Shown here piece by piece: positions 8,496 through 19,834 of a stretch of 64,000 bases of DNA. Source of the stretch: Hyphomicrobiales bacterium (lineage in GTDB: Bacteria; Pseudomonadota; Alphaproteobacteria; Rhizobiales; Xanthobacteraceae); assembly GCA_017305555.1 (NCBI GenBank), contig JAFKKM010000020.1:23833-87832 (forward strand), given 5' to 3'. Position 1 is the first letter of the stretch; each line of letters begins with the position of its first letter. The translations under genes were made by a program, and so were the position numbers. The notes beneath the pieces were generated by a model. That model was not told the origin of the DNA, searched no databases, and saw only the letters and a list, made by a program, of their open reading frames with translations.

Positions 8496-8511
8496 ACAAT
8501 ATCCGTATTCT
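8483..8511 (+). promoter_or_regulatory. Probable transposase promoter
   Basis: TTGACG (8483-8488) lies inside the left inverted repeat, followed after exactly 17 bases by TATTCT (8506-8511), 42 bases before the transposase ATG. Both hexamers differ little from sigma-70 consensus. Confidence 0.55.
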
Positions 8512-8553
8512 ATCCCTCAATCGCAGGTAGAAAGCCGCGAAAGGGATAGGGCG

Positions 8554-9429
8554 ATGGCGAAATACACGTTCAAACAGTTCCAAGAAGAGTATCCGAACGA
8601 CGCTGCCTGTCTCGCCAAACTGATGGAAATCAACTTCGGCGGGACGGAGATCGTTTGTCCCGGTTGCAAACAGCGGGCAACGTTCCACCCCATGAGCAAG
8701 CGCCGCGCCTATGCCTGTCAGGCGTGTGGTCATCACGTTTATCCGGCCGCTGGCACGATCTTTCATAAGTCGCGGACCAATCTGACAAAGTGGTTCTTTG
8801 CCATGTACCTGATGACCAGCACGCGCCACGGCGTTGCCGCTAAGGAGGTGCAGCGGCAGTTGGGTGTCACCTACAAGTGCGCATGGCGCATGTGCCACGA
8901 ACTCCGCAAGCTGATGGCGTCGGCTGACGACAAATGGGGCGGCCCGATGGATGGCCATGTTGAAATTGACGAGACCTTCGTCGGCGGCAGACGCAAGCAC
9001 GGCGAGCCCGACAACAAGACGGTCATGTTTGGAATGCTTCAGCGCGATGGCCGCTTATTGGCCGCGCCGATCCCGGATGTGACGACCTACACCGTTGAAG
9101 GCATCATCAACGAAAACATTCCGGTCGGGACCGTCATCAGCACCGATGAAAGCTGGGTCTATCATGGCCTCAAACACGTTTACGAGCACGGCACAGTGAA
9201 CCATTCGGCGAAGGAATATGTTCGCGGCGTCCATCATGTGAACGGGCTGGAAAGCCATTGGTCGCTGTTTAAGCGCGCCATCAAGGGCACGCACGTTCAC
9301 ATTTCGGCCAAGCACTCTTGGAAGTATGTCAGTGAATTCAGCTACCGCCGCAACATGCGTAAATCGCACTGGGCGATGTTTAATCTTCTTGTGGAGGCTT
9401 TCGCGCTGCCGCGCCTACAAGACGCATGA
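8554..9429 (+). CDS. IS1595-family (ISXO2-like) transposase
   Basis: The 291-residue transposase catalyses DDE-type transposition of the surrounding element. It has an N-terminal zinc ribbon (CPGC at 35-38, CQAC at 55-58) of the ISXO2-associated type. A DNA-binding helical region follows (KEVQRQLGVTYKCAWRMCHELRKL). The RNase H-like catalytic domain has Asp139 in HVEIDETFVGG, Asp198 in ISTDESW, and HVNGLESHWSLFKR (Asn230/Glu233) as the third motif. No frameshift or truncation is seen. A GGGATAGGGCG stretch precedes the ATG. Its last 50 bases overlap the end of the convergent protease gene. Confidence 0.93.
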   Translation: MAKYTFKQFQEEYPNDAACLAKLMEINFGGTEIVCPGCKQRATFHPMSKRRAYACQACGHHVYPAAGTIFHKSRTNLTKWFFAMYLMTSTRHGVAAKEVQRQLGVTYKCAWRMCHELRKLMASADDKWGGPMDGHVEIDETFVGGRRKHGEPDNKTVMFGMLQRDGRLLAAPIPDVTTYTVEGIINENIPVGTVISTDESWVYHGLKHVYEHGTVNHSAKEYVRGVHHVNGLESHWSLFKRAIKGTHVHISAKHSWKYVSEFSYRRNMRKSHWAMFNLLVEAFALPRLQDA

Positions 9430-10522
9430 AATCCTCTCTGTGAGTGGGGTTTGCGTCGCTGGCGAGAGGGGAAGACTCTGCGACGGGAGGCACCGTCCCC
9501 TCAGATTTCAATCTCTCCAGCAACAAAGCATTAGTATCGTCGCGATCTTTCTTTAATTTTGGCAAATTCATAACTTCCCAAATTGTCCAAGCAGGTAGTA
9601 GGCATGTCATCCCGCTTAGGCCCTTTATATATTTGCCATGCTGAATGAGAGGAACGTCGCCCGTAGATTCACCCTTTTGCTTTTTGAGATTTCCTTCTGC
9701 TATTTCCCATTGTTCTGGGAATTGAGCGAAGTGCACCCCGAGCAGACTTAGAAGGTTCGTGCCTGACAGTAAAATTTCTTGTGTATCAGGTGTATCTCCA
9801 AGCCTCTCTTCTAAGTCGTATCCTGGGGTTCTATAGATGAAAACGGGAGAACCTGAATAGCCACTACGGGAATGCAGATCGACGCAATAGCAATCAGCCA
9901 TAAAACCATTCGGTTGCTGAATTGGAGCTGGCATCACACTAATATTGCCAAATCTCACAGCGGGTCTGTTGATCGGACCGCCGTCATGGTCGATGAACCT
10001 ACCAACCATAAAAACATCTTCCCCCGGACCTAGTTTCTCTCTTTCAATGATTTCTTTAGTCACGAATGTATTTGGGGCTTTAATCATCGAAAAGAGGTGA
10101 GATTGGTTTAGGTTCAGCCTTATTACAGCGATGTCAAATCTAGGGTCGAACTCCCAATCCTCCGGACCGAAATCAAAAATATCCGTCCCACCGTCCTTTT
10201 TGTTGACACGCAATACAGATGCCCCATCGCGCACCGCGACGTGCCAATTCGTGACTGCGTAGACGAAAGCCCGGTCACCATGATCGGCCGGAACCGCGAC
10301 GAAAAATGCGGTCCCACCGAAATCTCTGCCTGCCTCTGCATCGGCGACATTATGATAGAGATAGGCGACACAATTCAGCGTCTTTGACGGTATGCGTGGC
10401 ACGCCGATTGACTCCATTCTTGAGAACCGTGTCCCGCCCGTAGACACATGGCTTATTTGCCGTTTCTCAAAATCTAAGCCCGACAAGAAGTCCAGAAAAT
10501 TATTGGTTGATGAAGCGAACAT
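9380..10522 (-). CDS. Trypsin-like serine protease carried as IS passenger
   Basis: The 380-residue protein has the catalytic triad of chymotrypsin-fold proteases: His94 in AVTNWHVAV, Asp130 in FDIAVIRL, and Ser223 in RSGYSGSPVF. The protease domain spans roughly residues 48-270. A C-terminal part ends in a charged region (LKKDRDDTNALLLERLKSEG) that I cannot assign. There is no signal peptide, so it should act in the cytosol. The gene is visibly richer in A+T than the host genes and lies entirely between the terminal repeats. Such soluble trypsin-like domains occur in several bacterial conflict systems, but a defence role here is only a possibility. Confidence 0.88.
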   Translation of the reverse strand: MFASSTNNFLDFLSGLDFEKRQISHVSTGGTRFSRMESIGVPRIPSKTLNCVAYLYHNVADAEAGRDFGGTAFFVAVPADHGDRAFVYAVTNWHVAVRDGASVLRVNKKDGGTDIFDFGPEDWEFDPRFDIAVIRLNLNQSHLFSMIKAPNTFVTKEIIEREKLGPGEDVFMVGRFIDHDGGPINRPAVRFGNISVMPAPIQQPNGFMADCYCVDLHSRSGYSGSPVFIYRTPGYDLEERLGDTPDTQEILLSGTNLLSLLGVHFAQFPEQWEIAEGNLKKQKGESTGDVPLIQHGKYIKGLSGMTCLLPAWTIWEVMNLPKLKKDRDDTNALLLERLKSEGTVPPVAESSPLASDANPTHREDFMRLVGAAARKPPQED

Positions 10523-10534
10523 GTTCTCTACTCA

Positions 10535-10559
10535 TACTTGGCGTCAAGGGATAAATCTG
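10535..10559 (-). repeat. Right terminal inverted repeat of the IS element
   Basis: This is the complement of the left repeat with 24 of 25 identities. It lies 12 bases upstream of the protease start codon, so sequences needed to express the protease must lie in or beyond this repeat. Confidence 0.93.
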
Positions 10560-10567
10560 GGGATTTT
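10560..10567. repeat. Target-site duplication, right copy
   Basis: GGGATTTT is an exact copy of 8463-8470. Joining the two flanks across one copy rebuilds an uninterrupted recA upstream region. Confidence 0.9.
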
Positions 10568-10573
10568 CAAAAA

Positions 10574-10588
10574 GAACATATTGCGAAC
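10574..10588 (+). promoter_or_regulatory. LexA (SOS) box of recA
   Basis: GAACATATTGCGAAC fits the alphaproteobacterial LexA operator GAAC-N7-GAAC exactly. It overlaps the -35 hexamer of the recA promoter, as expected for a repressor site. It lies about 113 bases before the recA ATG and 14 bases from the right end of the IS element. Confidence 0.88.
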
Positions 10589-10609
10589 AAGGAACAAATA
10601 GGGTACATT
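10581..10609 (+). promoter_or_regulatory. Probable recA promoter
   Basis: TTGCGA (10581-10586) and TACATT (10604-10609) are separated by 17 bases, with the LexA box covering the upstream hexamer. Any element upstream of about 10570 has been replaced by IS sequence. Confidence 0.6.
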
Positions 10610-10700
10610 CTCGGCCATCCGAATTGACGACCCAAGTTTCTGTTCAGCCTCGTCCGCCTTCGTTGTCCCCCTGGCGAATCCCGTTCATAAGGAGCACCAC

Positions 10701-11789
10701 ATGTCTGCTACTGCCCTGCGTATCGTCGAAGGATCCTCCATGGACAAGACTAAAGCGCTGTCCGCCGCGCTGTCCCAAATTGAGCGTCAGTTCGGCAAGG
10801 GCTCGGTGATGAAACTGGGCAAGAACGACCGCTCGATGGACATCGAGACGATTTCGTCGGGGTCGCTCGGGCTGGACATCGCGCTCGGCGTCGGTGGGTT
10901 GCCGAAGGGACGCATCGTCGAGATTTACGGGCCGGAATCTTCGGGTAAGACCACGCTGGCGCTGCATTGCGTGGCGGAGGCACAGAAGAAGGGCGGCATC
11001 TGCGCCTTCATCGACGCCGAGCACGCGCTCGACCCGGTCTATGCCCGCAAGCTCGGCGTCAATGTCGACGAGCTTCTGATTTCGCAGCCCGACCATGGCG
11101 AGCAGGCGCTAGAGATCGCCGACACGCTGGTGCGCTCCGGCGCGGTGGACGTCTTGATCATCGATTCGGTGGCCGCGCTGGTGCCGCGCGCCGAACTCGA
11201 GGGCGAGATGGGCGATGCGCTGCCGGGCTTGCAGGCGCGGTTGATGAGTCAGGCGCTGCGCAAGCTGACCGCCTCGATCAACAAGTCCAACACCATGGTG
11301 ATTTTCATCAACCAGATCCGCATGAAGATCGGGGTGATGTACGGCTCGCCGGAAACCACCACCGGCGGCAACGCACTGAAGTTCTACGCTTCGGTGCGGC
11401 TCGATATCCGCCGCATCGGCGCCATCAAGGAGCGTGACGAGGTGATCGGTAACTCCACCCGCGTCAAGGTGGTGAAGAACAAGCTGGCGCCGCCGTTCAA
11501 GCAGGTCGAATTCGACATCATGTACGGCGAGGGCGTGTCGAAGATGGGCGAAATCCTCGATCTCGGCGTCAAGGCCGGGATCGTCGAGAAGTCGGGCGCC
11601 TGGTTCTCCTACGACAGCCAGCGGCTCGGGCAGGGTCGCGAGAACGCCAAGGCCTTCCTGCGCGCTAATCCGGACATGACGGCCAAGATCGAGGTCGCGA
11701 TCCGGCAGAATTCCGGGCTGATCGCCGAGCAGATTTTGGCTGGCACGCCGGAGCGCGATGCGGACGGCGAAGAGCCTGCGGAAGATTGA
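10701..11789 (+). CDS. recA: Recombinase RecA
   Basis: RecA forms filaments on single-stranded DNA, drives strand exchange and stimulates LexA self-cleavage. The 362-residue protein shows Walker [10 protein letters not shown], the IDAEHALD segment, Walker [13 protein letters not shown], the L2-region motif [22 protein letters not shown] and the usual acidic C-terminal tail. The start at 10701 has AAGGAG 6 bases upstream; an in-frame ATG at 10740 is the alternative. Regulation by LexA is shown by the operator at 10574-10588. The coding sequence is intact despite the insertion upstream. Confidence 0.98.
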   Translation: MSATALRIVEGSSMDKTKALSAALSQIERQFGKGSVMKLGKNDRSMDIETISSGSLGLDIALGVGGLPKGRIVEIYGPESSGKTTLALHCVAEAQKKGGICAFIDAEHALDPVYARKLGVNVDELLISQPDHGEQALEIADTLVRSGAVDVLIIDSVAALVPRAELEGEMGDALPGLQARLMSQALRKLTASINKSNTMVIFINQIRMKIGVMYGSPETTTGGNALKFYASVRLDIRRIGAIKERDEVIGNSTRVKVVKNKLAPPFKQVEFDIMYGEGVSKMGEILDLGVKAGIVEKSGAWFSYDSQRLGQGRENAKAFLRANPDMTAKIEVAIRQNSGLIAEQILAGTPERDADGEEPAED

Positions 11790-11882
11790 GCTTCCGGGAC
11801 TTGAGTTCGTCGTAACTTGAGTTGCGGCGTGACCCCAAAGCCTCGGGAATCGGCTTTGGATCCGGTCATGCCTTCGGAAGCG

Positions 11883-11936
11883 AACGGGCGCTGTGGACGT
11901 TGAGTTGCCGACGTCCCCAGTGCCCGTTTGATTTTT
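11883..11936 (+). terminator. Rho-independent terminator of recA
   Basis: A long stem (AACGGGCGCTGTGGACGT with ACGTCCCCAGTGCCCGTT, 16 of 18 pairs) is followed by TGATTTTT, about 95 bases after the recA stop. Confidence 0.75.
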
Positions 11937-11979
11937 GACAGGGTTCTGTCTTCAGATTTTTTTACAGCGGCGTGGCTTC

Positions 11980-12043
11980 GTCATTGCGAGGAGCGTAGCG
12001 ACGAAACAATCCGGATTCTCGAAATAAGACTGGATTGCTTCGC
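11980..12043. repeat. Dispersed palindromic repeat family B, copy 1 (diverged)
   Basis: It starts GTCATTGCGAGGAGCG and ends CTGGATTGCTTCGCG, the two arms of the family seen intact at 46601-46675. The arms have diverged and the pairing is incomplete. Confidence 0.7.
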
Positions 12044-12162
12044 GGGGCCTGTACTCGGACAGCGCAGAGCGCAGATCGAGTACCACAATGACGATCAACC
12101 GCAGTTCGTCTGCGACAAGCCCTCAATCGCGCCTGCCGCATTTCCGATTTAACGATGAGGTG

Positions 12163-15045
12163 CTACTCCGCGGCCTGCGCGTAGTCCTCGATCGGCGGGC
12201 ACGAGCACACCAGGTTGCGGTCGCCATAGACATTGTCGACGCGGCCGACCGGCGACCAGTATTTGTCGGTGCGCGAGATGCCGGCCGGGAAGCAGCCGTC
12301 GGCGCGCGAATAGGGCCGGTCCCAGTTGTCGTCGGCGATGTCATGCACGGTGTGCGGCGCGTGGCGCAGCGGCGAGGCCTCGATTGTCCAGCGCCCGGCT
12401 TCAACTTCGGCGATCTCGTGCCGGATCGCGATCATCGCCTCGACGAAGCGATCAATCTCGGCCTTGGATTCGGACTCGGTCGGCTCGATCATCAGCGTTC
12501 CCGCCACCGGGAAGCTCATAGTCGGGGCATGGAAGCCGTAATCGATCAGCCGCTTGGCGATGTCGTCGACGGTGACGCCGCAACTGGTCTTCAGCGCACG
12601 CGGGTCGATGATGCATTCATGCGCGACCCGGCCGCTGACACTGCGATAGAGCACCGGGAAGTGCGGCTCCAGCCGGTCAGCGATGTAATTGGCGTTGAGG
12701 ATCGCGACTTCGGTCGCCCGCGTCAGCCCTTCGCCGCCCATCATCAGGATGTAGAGATACGAGATGGTGAGGATCGACGCTGAGCCGAACGGCGCCGCTG
12801 CCACCGGACCGACTGGCGCGGTGCCGCCGTCGAGCGCCGGATGGCCGGGCAGGAACGGCTTCAGATGTGCCTTGACGCCGATAGGGCCCATGCCGGGGCC
12901 GCCACCGCCATGTGGAATGCAGAAGGTCTTGTGCAGGTTGAGGTGGCTGACGTCGGCGCCGTATTCGCCGGGGCGGGAGAGGCCGACCTGGGCGTTGAGG
13001 TTGGCGCCGTCGAGATAAACCTGCCCGCCGTGGCTGTGGACGATGTCGCAGATCTCGCGGATCTTCTTCTCGAACACGCCGTGGGTGGACGGATAGGTGA
13101 TCATCACCGCGGCGAGGCGGTCGGCATGCTGCTCGGCTTTCGCGCGTAGGTCGTCGACCGAGACGTTGCCGTGCTTGTCGCAGGCCACCACCACGACTTC
13201 CATGCCGACCATCGCGGCGGAGGCGGGGTTGGTGCCGTGCGCCGACGACGGGATCAGGCAGACTTTGCGGTGGCTCTCGCCGCGCGCGGCGTGATAGCCG
13301 CGGATCGCCAGCAACCCTGCATATTCGCCCTGTGCGCCGGAGTTCGGCTGCAACGACACCGCGTCGTAGCCGGTGATGTCCACCAGCCACTTCTCGAGTT
13401 GTGCGAACAGTTGATGATAGCCCGCCGCTTGCTCTCGCGGTGCGAACGGATGCAGCGCGCCGAAGGCCGGCCAGGTGAGCGGCATCATTTCGGTGGTGGC
13501 GTTGAGTTTCATGGTGCAGGAGCCGAGCGGAATCATCGCGCGGTCGAGCGCGAGGTCGCGGTCGGCGAGCTTGCGCATGTAGCGCAGCAGTTCGGTTTCC
13601 GAGCGATGCGCGTGAAACACCGGATGGGTCAGATAGGCGCTGGTGCGCAGCAGGCCCTGCGGCAGCGCCGCGTCCGCGTGCGCATCGAGATCGGCATAAG
13701 CGAGATCGCCGCCGAACGCCTGCCACACCGCTTCGACGATGGCGGGTGTGGTGGTCTCGTCCAGCGCGATGCCGATCTTACTGCCGTCGCGGCGCAGGTT
13801 GATGCGTGCGGCCAACGCGCGAGCGACGATGGCGTCGGCCTTCGTGCCGGCATCGATGGCGATGGTGTCGAAGAAATTTTCGCTCAGCGGCGCGAAGCCA
13901 AGCTTGCGCAAGCCTGCTGCCAGCACGGCAGCACGGCGATGCACGGTGCGCGCAATTTGCGCCAGTCCTTCGGGACCGTGATAGGTCGCGTACATCGCGG
14001 CGATCACCGCCAGCAGCACCTGCGCGGTGCAGATGTTGGAGGTGGCTTTCTCGCGGCGGATATGCTGTTCGCGCGTCTGCAAGGCGAGGCGATAGGCGGG
14101 CGCGCCGCGCGCATCGACCGAGAGGCCGACGAGGCGGCCGGGAATGGCGCGCTTCAGGCCGTCACGCACCGCCATGTAGGCAGCGTGCGGGCCGCCATAG
14201 CCCATCGGCACGCCGAAGCGTTGCGCCGAACCGATGGCGATGTCGGCGCCGAGATCGCCGGGCGAGGCCAGCAGCGTCAGCGCCAGCAGATCGGCGGCGA
14301 CGATGGCGAGGCCGCCTTGCGCGTGCACGGCCTCGATGGCGGGGCGCAGATCACGCACCGTGCCGGACGTGCCGGGATATTGCAGCAGCGCGCCGACCAC
14401 CGATTTGTGTTCGAGGTCGCGTAGCGGATCGCCGACCACGATGGTCCAGCCGAGCGGTTCGGCGCGGGTGCGCAGCACTGCGAGCGTCTGCGGATGCACC
14501 TCATGATCGACGAAAAACGCAGCAACCTCGTTCTTGTTGTTGCCGTGCGCGGCGCGCTCGGCAATCGCCATCGCTTCGGCGGCGGCGGTGCCTTCATCGA
14601 GTAATGAGGCGTTGGCGACGTCGAGCCCGGTCAGGTCGCAGATCATGGTCTGGAAGTTGAACAGCGCTTCCAGCCGGCCCTGGCTGATCTCCGGCTGATA
14701 CGGGGTGTAGGCCGTGTACCACGCGGGGTTTTCGAGGATGTTGCGCTGGATCACCGCCGGCAGGACGGTGCCGCTGTAGCCTTGCCCGATCAGCGAGGTG
14801 AACACCTGGTTCTTCGCGGCGATCTCGCCGATATGCGCGAGCGCCTCGGTCTCGCTCAACGCGCGGCCGAGATCGAGCGGCGCGCGCTGACGGATATCCG
14901 CTGGCAGCGTTTCGTCCATCAGCGCCGTCAGGCTGGCTGCGCCGACAGTCGAGAGCATCGCGTCGATGTCGCGCGGCGAGGGGCCGATGTGGCGGCGGAC
15001 GAATGTGGTGGCCGGCTCAGTGGCGATCGCGGTGGGCTTGGTCAT
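12163..15045 (-). CDS. gcvP: Glycine dehydrogenase (decarboxylating), P-protein of the glycine cleavage system
   Basis: The PLP enzyme decarboxylates glycine and passes the aminomethyl group to lipoyl-GcvH. At 960 residues it is the homodimeric single-chain form with both halves fused. The N-terminal half starts with FVRRHIGPS and contains [20 protein letters not shown]. The C-terminal half carries the PLP-lysine motif [21 protein letters not shown] and the upstream [12 protein letters not shown]. It is the last gene of gcvT-gcvH-gcvP; 78 bases, mostly a dispersed repeat copy, separate it from gcvH. It should be controlled by the glycine riboswitch before gcvT. Confidence 0.97.
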   Translation of the reverse strand: MTKPTAIATEPATTFVRRHIGPSPRDIDAMLSTVGAASLTALMDETLPADIRQRAPLDLGRALSETEALAHIGEIAAKNQVFTSLIGQGYSGTVLPAVIQRNILENPAWYTAYTPYQPEISQGRLEALFNFQTMICDLTGLDVANASLLDEGTAAAEAMAIAERAAHGNNKNEVAAFFVDHEVHPQTLAVLRTRAEPLGWTIVVGDPLRDLEHKSVVGALLQYPGTSGTVRDLRPAIEAVHAQGGLAIVAADLLALTLLASPGDLGADIAIGSAQRFGVPMGYGGPHAAYMAVRDGLKRAIPGRLVGLSVDARGAPAYRLALQTREQHIRREKATSNICTAQVLLAVIAAMYATYHGPEGLAQIARTVHRRAAVLAAGLRKLGFAPLSENFFDTIAIDAGTKADAIVARALAARINLRRDGSKIGIALDETTTPAIVEAVWQAFGGDLAYADLDAHADAALPQGLLRTSAYLTHPVFHAHRSETELLRYMRKLADRDLALDRAMIPLGSCTMKLNATTEMMPLTWPAFGALHPFAPREQAAGYHQLFAQLEKWLVDITGYDAVSLQPNSGAQGEYAGLLAIRGYHAARGESHRKVCLIPSSAHGTNPASAAMVGMEVVVVACDKHGNVSVDDLRAKAEQHADRLAAVMITYPSTHGVFEKKIREICDIVHSHGGQVYLDGANLNAQVGLSRPGEYGADVSHLNLHKTFCIPHGGGGPGMGPIGVKAHLKPFLPGHPALDGGTAPVGPVAAAPFGSASILTISYLYILMMGGEGLTRATEVAILNANYIADRLEPHFPVLYRSVSGRVAHECIIDPRALKTSCGVTVDDIAKRLIDYGFHAPTMSFPVAGTLMIEPTESESKAEIDRFVEAMIAIRHEIAEVEAGRWTIEASPLRHAPHTVHDIADDNWDRPYSRADGCFPAGISRTDKYWSPVGRVDNVYGDRNLVCSCPPIEDYAQAAE

Positions 15046-15063
15046 CGCATCATCATCCTCATG

Positions 15064-15118
15064 GCGTTTTCGAGCGAAGTGGAAGCCGGTTCGCGTGAAG
15101 AAAACGCGTCAAAACAAA
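15064..15118. repeat. Dispersed repeat family A, copy 2
   Basis: A well-preserved copy (GCGTTTTCGAGCGAAGTGGA... to ...GAAAACGCG plus A-rich tail) fills almost the whole gap between gcvH and gcvP. Complementary ends (CGTTTTC/GAAAACG) would fold into a hairpin in the operon mRNA. Confidence 0.82.
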
Positions 15119-15123
15119 GCGTG

Positions 15124-15489
15124 TTACGCGGTGTGCTTCTCGTAGGCGTCCGCATCCATCAGGCCGTCGAGTTCGCTCTTGTCGGCGATCTTGACCTTGA
15201 ACAGCCACGCCTTGTCGGCGGCGTCGGAATTCACCAGCGTCGGATCGCCGGTTACCGCGTCGTTGACCTCGACAACTTCGCCGGTAATCGGCGCATAGAC
15301 GTCGGACGCCGCCTTGACGGATTCGACGACGGCGGCGGCCTCGGCTTTCTTCAACTGGCGACCGAGTTTCGGCAGTTCGACGAACACCACGTCGCCGAGC
15401 TGCGACTGTGCGTAGTCGGTGATACCGACGGTAGCGACGTCGCCGTCGATGCGGAGCCATTCATGGTCGGCGGTGTAGAGAGTAGGCAT
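15124..15489 (-). CDS. gcvH: Glycine cleavage system H protein
   Basis: GcvH is the lipoylated shuttle between GcvP, GcvT and dihydrolipoamide dehydrogenase. The 121-residue product has the lipoyl-domain signature around [19 protein letters not shown], in which the Lys is the lipoylation site, and the family start [19 protein letters not shown]. The ATG at 15489 follows AGGA at 7-base spacing; a TTG two codons upstream is less likely. It starts 9 bases after the gcvT stop, so translation is probably coupled. Confidence 0.97.
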   Translation of the reverse strand: MPTLYTADHEWLRIDGDVATVGITDYAQSQLGDVVFVELPKLGRQLKKAEAAAVVESVKAASDVYAPITGEVVEVNDAVTGDPTLVNSDAADKAWLFKVKIADKSELDGLMDADAYEKHTA

Positions 15490-15498
15490 GGTCAATCC

Positions 15499-16650
15499 TC
15501 AACGCTGATAGCTGTGGGGGACGAAGGGTAAGGTGGTGACAGTCAGGGGCAGGCGCTGGCCGCGGACTTCCGCGAACACGCGCGTGCCGGCCGCGCCATG
15601 TGAGATCGGCAGATATCCCATCGCGATCGGGCCGTTCAGGCTCGGCCCGAAGCCGCCGGAGGTCACGCTGCCGATCGCCTCGCGGGCTTCGGCGTCGACG
15701 TAGAGCGCCGCACCGTCGCGCACCGGGGCGCGGCCCTCGGGCTTGAGGCCGACTCGCTTGCGCGCCACGCCGTTGTCGATCTGAGCCAGAATGGCGGTCG
15801 CACCGGGAAAGCCGCCCGCGCGCGCGCCGCCGTTGCGGCGGCTCTTCTGGATCGACCACACCAGATCGCCCTCGACCGGTGTGGTCGTGGTGTCGATGTC
15901 GTGGCCATAGAGGCAGAGCCCAGCCTCGAGCCGCAGGCTGTCGCGGGCCCCGAGGCCGATCGGCGCCACTGCGGCATCCGCGAGCAGCGCGTTAGCAAAT
16001 GCCTCGGCGTCGGCCGTCGGCACCGAAATCTCAAAACCGTCCTCGCCGGTGTAGCCCGAGCGCGAGACGAAGCAGTCGAGCCCCATCACCTTGCGCGGTC
16101 CCGCATCCATGAAGCGCATCTGCGCGACGTCGGCCCCGAGCCGGGTCAACACCTCGGCGGCCTTCGGCCCCTGCAAGGCAAGCAGGGCGCGATCCGCCAG
16201 GACCTCGATGACGCAGTCGCCGGATAACTCCTTGCGCAGCAGCGCCTCGTCCTCGGTCTTGCAGGCGGCGTTGACCACCAGGAACAGGTGATCGCCGAAA
16301 TTCGCTACCATCAGGTCGTCGAGGATGCCGCCGGCGGCATTGGTGAACTGGGCATAGCGCTGGCGGCCCTGCGGAACCGCGACGATGTCCTGCGGCACCA
16401 GTCGTTCGAGGGCAATGGCAGCGTCTTCCACCTTCCCGGACTTCGGCCGCAGGGCGATCTGGCCCATGTGGGAGACGTCGAATAGCCCGGCGCTGGCGCG
16501 GGTGTGCAGGTGTTCCTTGAGCACGCCCATGGGGTATTGTACCGGCATGTCGTAGCCGGCGAAGGGCACCATCTTGCCGCCGCGCGCCAGATGCAGCGCG
16601 TGCAGCGGAGTTCGGCTCAAGGGGGGAGACGCGGTGTCGTGTGCATCCAT
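15499..16650 (-). CDS. gcvT: Aminomethyltransferase (T-protein of the glycine cleavage system)
   Basis: GcvT transfers the methylene group from aminomethyl-lipoyl-GcvH to tetrahydrofolate, releasing ammonia. The 383-residue product carries the family features ARGGKMVPFAGYDMPVQYP, LFDVSHMGQI, the folate-site segment RSGYTGEDGFEIS, and GLGARDSLRLEAGLCLYGHDI. The start at 16650 gives MDAHDTASPPLS, with AGAGGAG upstream. The open frame extends through the riboswitch but that part is leader RNA, not protein. It is the first gene of the gcv operon. Confidence 0.97.
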   Translation of the reverse strand: MDAHDTASPPLSRTPLHALHLARGGKMVPFAGYDMPVQYPMGVLKEHLHTRASAGLFDVSHMGQIALRPKSGKVEDAAIALERLVPQDIVAVPQGRQRYAQFTNAAGGILDDLMVANFGDHLFLVVNAACKTEDEALLRKELSGDCVIEVLADRALLALQGPKAAEVLTRLGADVAQMRFMDAGPRKVMGLDCFVSRSGYTGEDGFEISVPTADAEAFANALLADAAVAPIGLGARDSLRLEAGLCLYGHDIDTTTTPVEGDLVWSIQKSRRNGGARAGGFPGATAILAQIDNGVARKRVGLKPEGRAPVRDGAALYVDAEAREAIGSVTSGGFGPSLNGPIAMGYLPISHGAAGTRVFAEVRGQRLPLTVTTLPFVPHSYQR

Positions 16651-16702
16651 CGCGATAAGGCTCCTCTGGTTCCGGGAGTTCCCGGAAGCGCTGTCGAAGC
16701 CC

Positions 16703-16884
16703 CATCTGTCGCTGTGCCTGAGAGTATTATCCCGTCGGCGGACGCTCCCGGCGCAACGGCCGTCACGTCTCTTTCCAGATGCAGTCCAGATCACACGGTC
16801 CTTTTGCCTGAGAGTTTCCTGGGGCGGTTGCTCCTTCGGCGCCGGCAGCCTTTGATTAAAAGCTGCCAGTCTCTCCCGACGTGA
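16703..16884 (-). promoter_or_regulatory. Tandem glycine riboswitch
   Basis: Read on the minus strand, two glycine aptamers follow each other. The first (about 16884-16801) has GGGAGAGACTGGC, GCCGAAGGAGCAA and AACTCTCAGGCAAAAGGACC. The second (about 16800-16703) has GGAAAGAG, GCCGGGAGCG and ATACTCTCAGGCACAGCGACAGA. These are the conserved cores of the gcvT RNA element. It ends about 53 bases before the gcvT ATG and would turn on glycine cleavage when glycine is plentiful. Confidence 0.94.
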
Positions 16885-17104
16885 TCGGTCGTCGTCAGGG
16901 GAACACCCAAAACACGGCTTCCCTAAGGCTGTCAACTCGGCCGGATGCGCTATCAACGGGGTTATCGCCGGGCTTGATGGCGGGGCTGCAACCCTCTGAT
17001 CGGGAGCCCATTTTCTGGACAGCGCCAATCCCTCCGTCTAAAAGCGGGGCGCTGGTTAAAGCCGGCGGGCAGCATCCGGAAAGCGAAAGCGCGATAGGTC
17101 CAAG

Positions 17105-19786
<2,682 letters not shown>

Positions 19787-19797
19787 TCCAAGATCGA

Positions 19798-19826
19798 AAG
19801 CGTCCCGGGTGTATGCCGGGACGCTT
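19798..19826 (+). terminator. Terminator between alaS and the convergent stress-protein gene
   Basis: An 11-bp stem (AAGCGTCCCGG/CCGGGACGCTT) with a 7-base loop is followed by GATTGTT on the plus strand, 11 bases after alaS. It lies 9 bases from the convergent gene's stop and may serve both. Confidence 0.75.
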
Positions 19827-19834
19827 GATTGTTA

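Larger units (their letters stand above)
8471..10559. mobile_element. IS1595-family (ISXO2-like) insertion element with a serine-protease passenger
   Basis: The boundaries are set by terminal inverted repeats 8471-8495 and 10535-10559 (24 of 25 bases match, core CAGATTTATCCCTTGACG) and by a perfect 8-bp duplication GGGATTTT on both sides. The 2,089-bp unit holds a full-length transposase on the plus strand and a trypsin-like protease gene on the minus strand; their 3' ends overlap by 50 bases. The element lies between the small membrane-protein gene and recA, and its right end is only 14 bases from the recA LexA box. Intact ends, an exact duplication and open frames point to a recent insertion. 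Confidence 0.93.
11790..12162. other. recA-gcvP intergenic region: terminator plus repeat remnant
   Basis: This 373-base convergent gap holds the recA terminator (11883-11936) and a decayed copy of palindromic repeat family B (11980-12043). I see no gene in the rest. Confidence 0.6.
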
